Below, piece after piece: positions 61,056 through 64,000 of a stretch of DNA of 64,000 nt. The translations under genes and the position numbers were made by a program. The stretch is from Latrodectus hesperus. Taxonomy: Eukaryota > Arthropoda > Arachnida > Araneae > Theridiidae. Position 1 is the stretch's first letter, and each line of letters starts with the position of its first letter. Below the pieces are notes generated by a model. The model was not told where the DNA came from. It saw nothing but the letters and a program-made list of their open reading frames with translations, and did not search any database. Where the stretch lies: positions 37,953,524 through 38,017,523 of the forward strand of contig CM075862.1 in assembly GCA_037975125.1 (NCBI GenBank). Reading direction: 5' to 3'.

Positions 61056-64000
61056 CTATAAATAAAAAAACAAAGATTGGTTAACTATAACAAAAAATTT
61101 AAGCAACATTTATTAATAAAGATTGTAAATTAATAATAAAAATGCATAAAAATATAGAATATTTGTTTATAATAAAATTCTTTTTCGTTTGATCAAGAAT
61201 TTTAATGTTAGCATCTATAATCATTAGTTATATTGCAGAAAAATAATTGCCAAATATTTCAACAAATGAAAGGGAAAACATCAAAAATTTATAAATATAA
61301 ATGAATGTTGAAACAAAAAACAATTAGTTACATAATAAACTATGATCTTAAATTAAAATGAAATATTATTGTAAAATTGAAATAAAAAATATAAATTAAA
61401 ATTGAAAAACTACATAATACTTAATTGTTTTAGATACCTTTTGATTAGTCCTTGAATCATATTTAAAAAATGTCATTAAAACAAATGTGTTTTTATTAAC
61501 TTACAATAAAGATTAATGTAGCCTGACCAGAATAAAAATACTATTTTAAGGATGCAATTGCATACTAAAACCTGCCTTGGTAATAAATATTCATTGTTGA
61601 GAGATGTATACAGGTGTTACAATGAGATTTTTAATAACCAAACATAATGGTTGATTTAGTATGTACCAAATTTGCATTTAGGTAAACTGTTATAGTTCAA
61701 CAATATCAATTCACTTCAAGCCTTCTTAACGTTTCTTTTCACAAAACATATTACAAAATAAACTATACAATATGTTTGTGCAATTGACTAATTATTAGTA
61801 GAGTACTTTGTTTCAACACAAATTTGATTACAACATAAAAGCAAAAGAAAATTAAACTAATTAACAAAAATGAAAAGATTACTTTGACTTTTAATAGCAT
61901 TCTTTTGATTGATTTTGATGTGTAATATATCAGATATCTGACTTTTTTTTACCAGGTAATTGAATATTTTGTGATAAGATAGGTGCCAGTTGAACAAAAC
62001 CTGCCCATTGCTTCAATTAGTGAATTATTTTTGTCAATCGTGTCTTGTTATACAATGAGTAATCAAGTAAATTAAGATTTTTTTTTCAGTTTTCAGTAAA
62101 CAATTAATATTTCAAAGTAAACTACCAATATTTTACAATTAACAAATAATTAAATGAAAAACATTAGTGGTTTACTTTAAAATATTGTTAGCTGATAAAA
62201 ATGTTAAAGTTTTATATGTACAACAAAGTTTTATGAAGTTTGATTTAAAATTATAGTTTGATAATGAAATAATTCATAAAATTGAGTTTATAGAAAACCA
62301 AGTAAAATAGATTTAAAAATAACAGTACTTTTGCTAAATCAATATTTATAATTATTTCTAATTCATAAGGATATAGATAATTTAAATTCAAAACAAAGTT
62401 AAAAGTGTATAAATTTTATTATAATTTAAGCACAAGAAAAAATTTATTTTTTGAGGAATTTCTCTGTTTTATTGGAAAACAAAATATATCTTATGGGAAA
62501 ACAGTTTAATTAATTAAAAATTATTCCTAGTTAATTCTTTAAAATCAGTTGCCTAAAAAATACTCTAATATATCAATTAGGCAAATTTTATTTTCAACAA
62601 TTGTCTTTTTTCTTATTTTAAATATTAGAAATATTTCCAAGGATCTTCATATTTAAAAATAAATTTCTGTTTAATTTTATAAACAAAGTTTTAAAAATGT
62701 GAATAGCTATAAATACAAAGTAATTTAAATATGTATTTAGCTAATAATTTAAGTAGCAAACAAAAAATATGAATAAAAATCTTCAATCTCTTGTTATGAA
62801 TCAATCACAGGATGAACAACAAATGTAAATATGCAATGCATTACAAAATGAACATTTTAGGATGCTTCCTTTTTTAGAAATAATAAACATCCATAAAAAG
62901 CAATGAAAAATCAGAAGACATTCATATTAAACAAAAAACGGATAGTACAGAAAAATTGAAAAATTTTAAACATAGCTATATTGCACTAAATAAAAGAAAA
63001 GGCATACTTTGAAAACAGCCTTAATAGTACAAAAGCTATGAATTAGGAGTTTTATAAAACAATTTTTTGGTTGTAATAAAATATGTCATCAGAATTTTAT
63101 AATATGTTGTTTATAACAATTCATGACTAAAGTGGAAATCATTAATATTTAAACAAATTAAGAATAATAAATATATACATTTTGTACAGAAAATGAGCAT
63201 ACAATAAATTTTTTGAATGAACTCAAATTATTAAACATTTAATCATTATAAAAGTCATCTTCATTCATTCTTGCATAGCAATCTCTTTAACATGTTTTAA
63301 TTGAGAGATGTGCATCAACTTTCAAAGCACTTAAATCAATTTTGATACAAATAGCAATTAAATCAAAATATTTAAAAAAAATGTTATACATTACAGGGAT
63401 TTGGCCAGCCTGATCAATATTAAATTACAGTAGTAATACCATTTAAAATATTTACTTATTACTACCAATGATACTATCTACAGTACTCTTTTTTTAGATT
63501 TAACTCAAAAAATGCTTCTTATAGGCAACAAACAGATAATAAGGTACTGATGTTGAAAATTATTTATCAAAGCCAACAGTAATTAAATTCATTGAAAAAA
63601 TATTTAAAAATCTGAAATCAACAAGAACTACAGAAATAAACCTTGCTTAGTCTACTGTATTGTCCTTATTTTGATAAATCATTATATAACAAAAATGTTT
63701 AACAATTAGCAATAAATAAATTAATAAAATGATAAGGAAATAAGAGTTCTCCACATACGACAAATTATATACAATGAAAAAATATATAAAGCATATTTCA
63801 GCAGTAAATAACGTAATAATTTAAGGAGAAATTACATATTTTTCCAATAAATTTGTCCTGATTTGATTAAAATTAATTTTAACTGTAAATCAAAAAAATA
63901 CATACAATTTTATTTTAATAAACTATAAATAAATAAAAATTTGGAATCACGACCACAAGTTTAGATACGATGAAATGTTGAATAAAAAGATTTTATGTTA
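61056..64000. other. Probable 5' UTR intron of CPR
   Basis: The acceptor at 61056-61057 shows that sequence upstream of the CPR start exon is intronic. The 2.9 kb up to the window edge is AT-rich, with no coding exon, GC-rich promoter-like patch or repeat boundary that I can define. The first exon and promoter are either unseen here or beyond the window. Confidence 0.5.

Overview
This is an AT-rich, intron-rich and transposon-rich piece of an animal nuclear genome. The host is almost certainly an arthropod. An arachnid such as a spider is my best guess, from the style of the cytochrome P450 reductase and the mix of mariner, Tigger, piggyBac, hAT and RNase H-bearing LINE copies, but that is inference. 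There are no operons, phage features, CRISPR arrays or other bacterial features.

The one complete protein-coding gene is NADPH-cytochrome P450 reductase (CPR/POR) on the minus strand. It has 13 coding exons from the ATG at 61052 to the stop at 28786, spread over about 32 kb. All 12 introns have GT-AG ends and the exon phases join. The protein is about 673 residues: membrane anchor, FMN domain, FAD domain, NADPH domain, and the expected catalytic Ser, Cys, Asp and Trp. Coding exon 6 lacks one base in a purine run near 46140, which breaks the frame. The start exon follows a splice acceptor, so a 5' UTR exon must lie upstream (above 61.06 kb) and was not identified. A second, unidentified gene may end on the plus strand: a spliced-looking terminal exon of 42 codons lies at 11836-11966 and is followed by poly(A) signals.

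The rest is dominated by mobile elements, many with boundaries set by target-site duplications (TSDs). The left 25 kb holds two mariner remnants (319-1172; 1883-2599, fold-back type), two copies of a short inverted-repeat element with 8-bp TSDs (4166-4419, 5928-6168), a 27-bp-arm hairpin (5664-5727), a tandem pair of tRNA-derived SINEs (6851-7267), a GC-rich island (12665-12960), decayed Tc1-like sequence (18.5-20.6 kb), and a mariner (20629-24969) split by a 3.09-kb hAT-like element (21291-24380).

The CPR introns carry a full-length but decayed 6.0-kb LINE (37565-43574, 12-bp TSD). That LINE holds a deleted mariner, a 182-bp SINE and a 50-bp SINE tail as later insertions. The introns also hold a BED-type hAT transposase remnant (46737-47980), a piggyBac-like element (48457-49791) lying beside a hAT terminus, two possible solo LTRs, more SINE copies, a 49-bp LINE-tail micro-insertion with a 12-bp TSD (53886-53934) and a Tigger/pogo-like element (58591-60079). 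The transposons have no visible functional link to CPR. Their value is the insertion history they record and the definition of several short repeat families.
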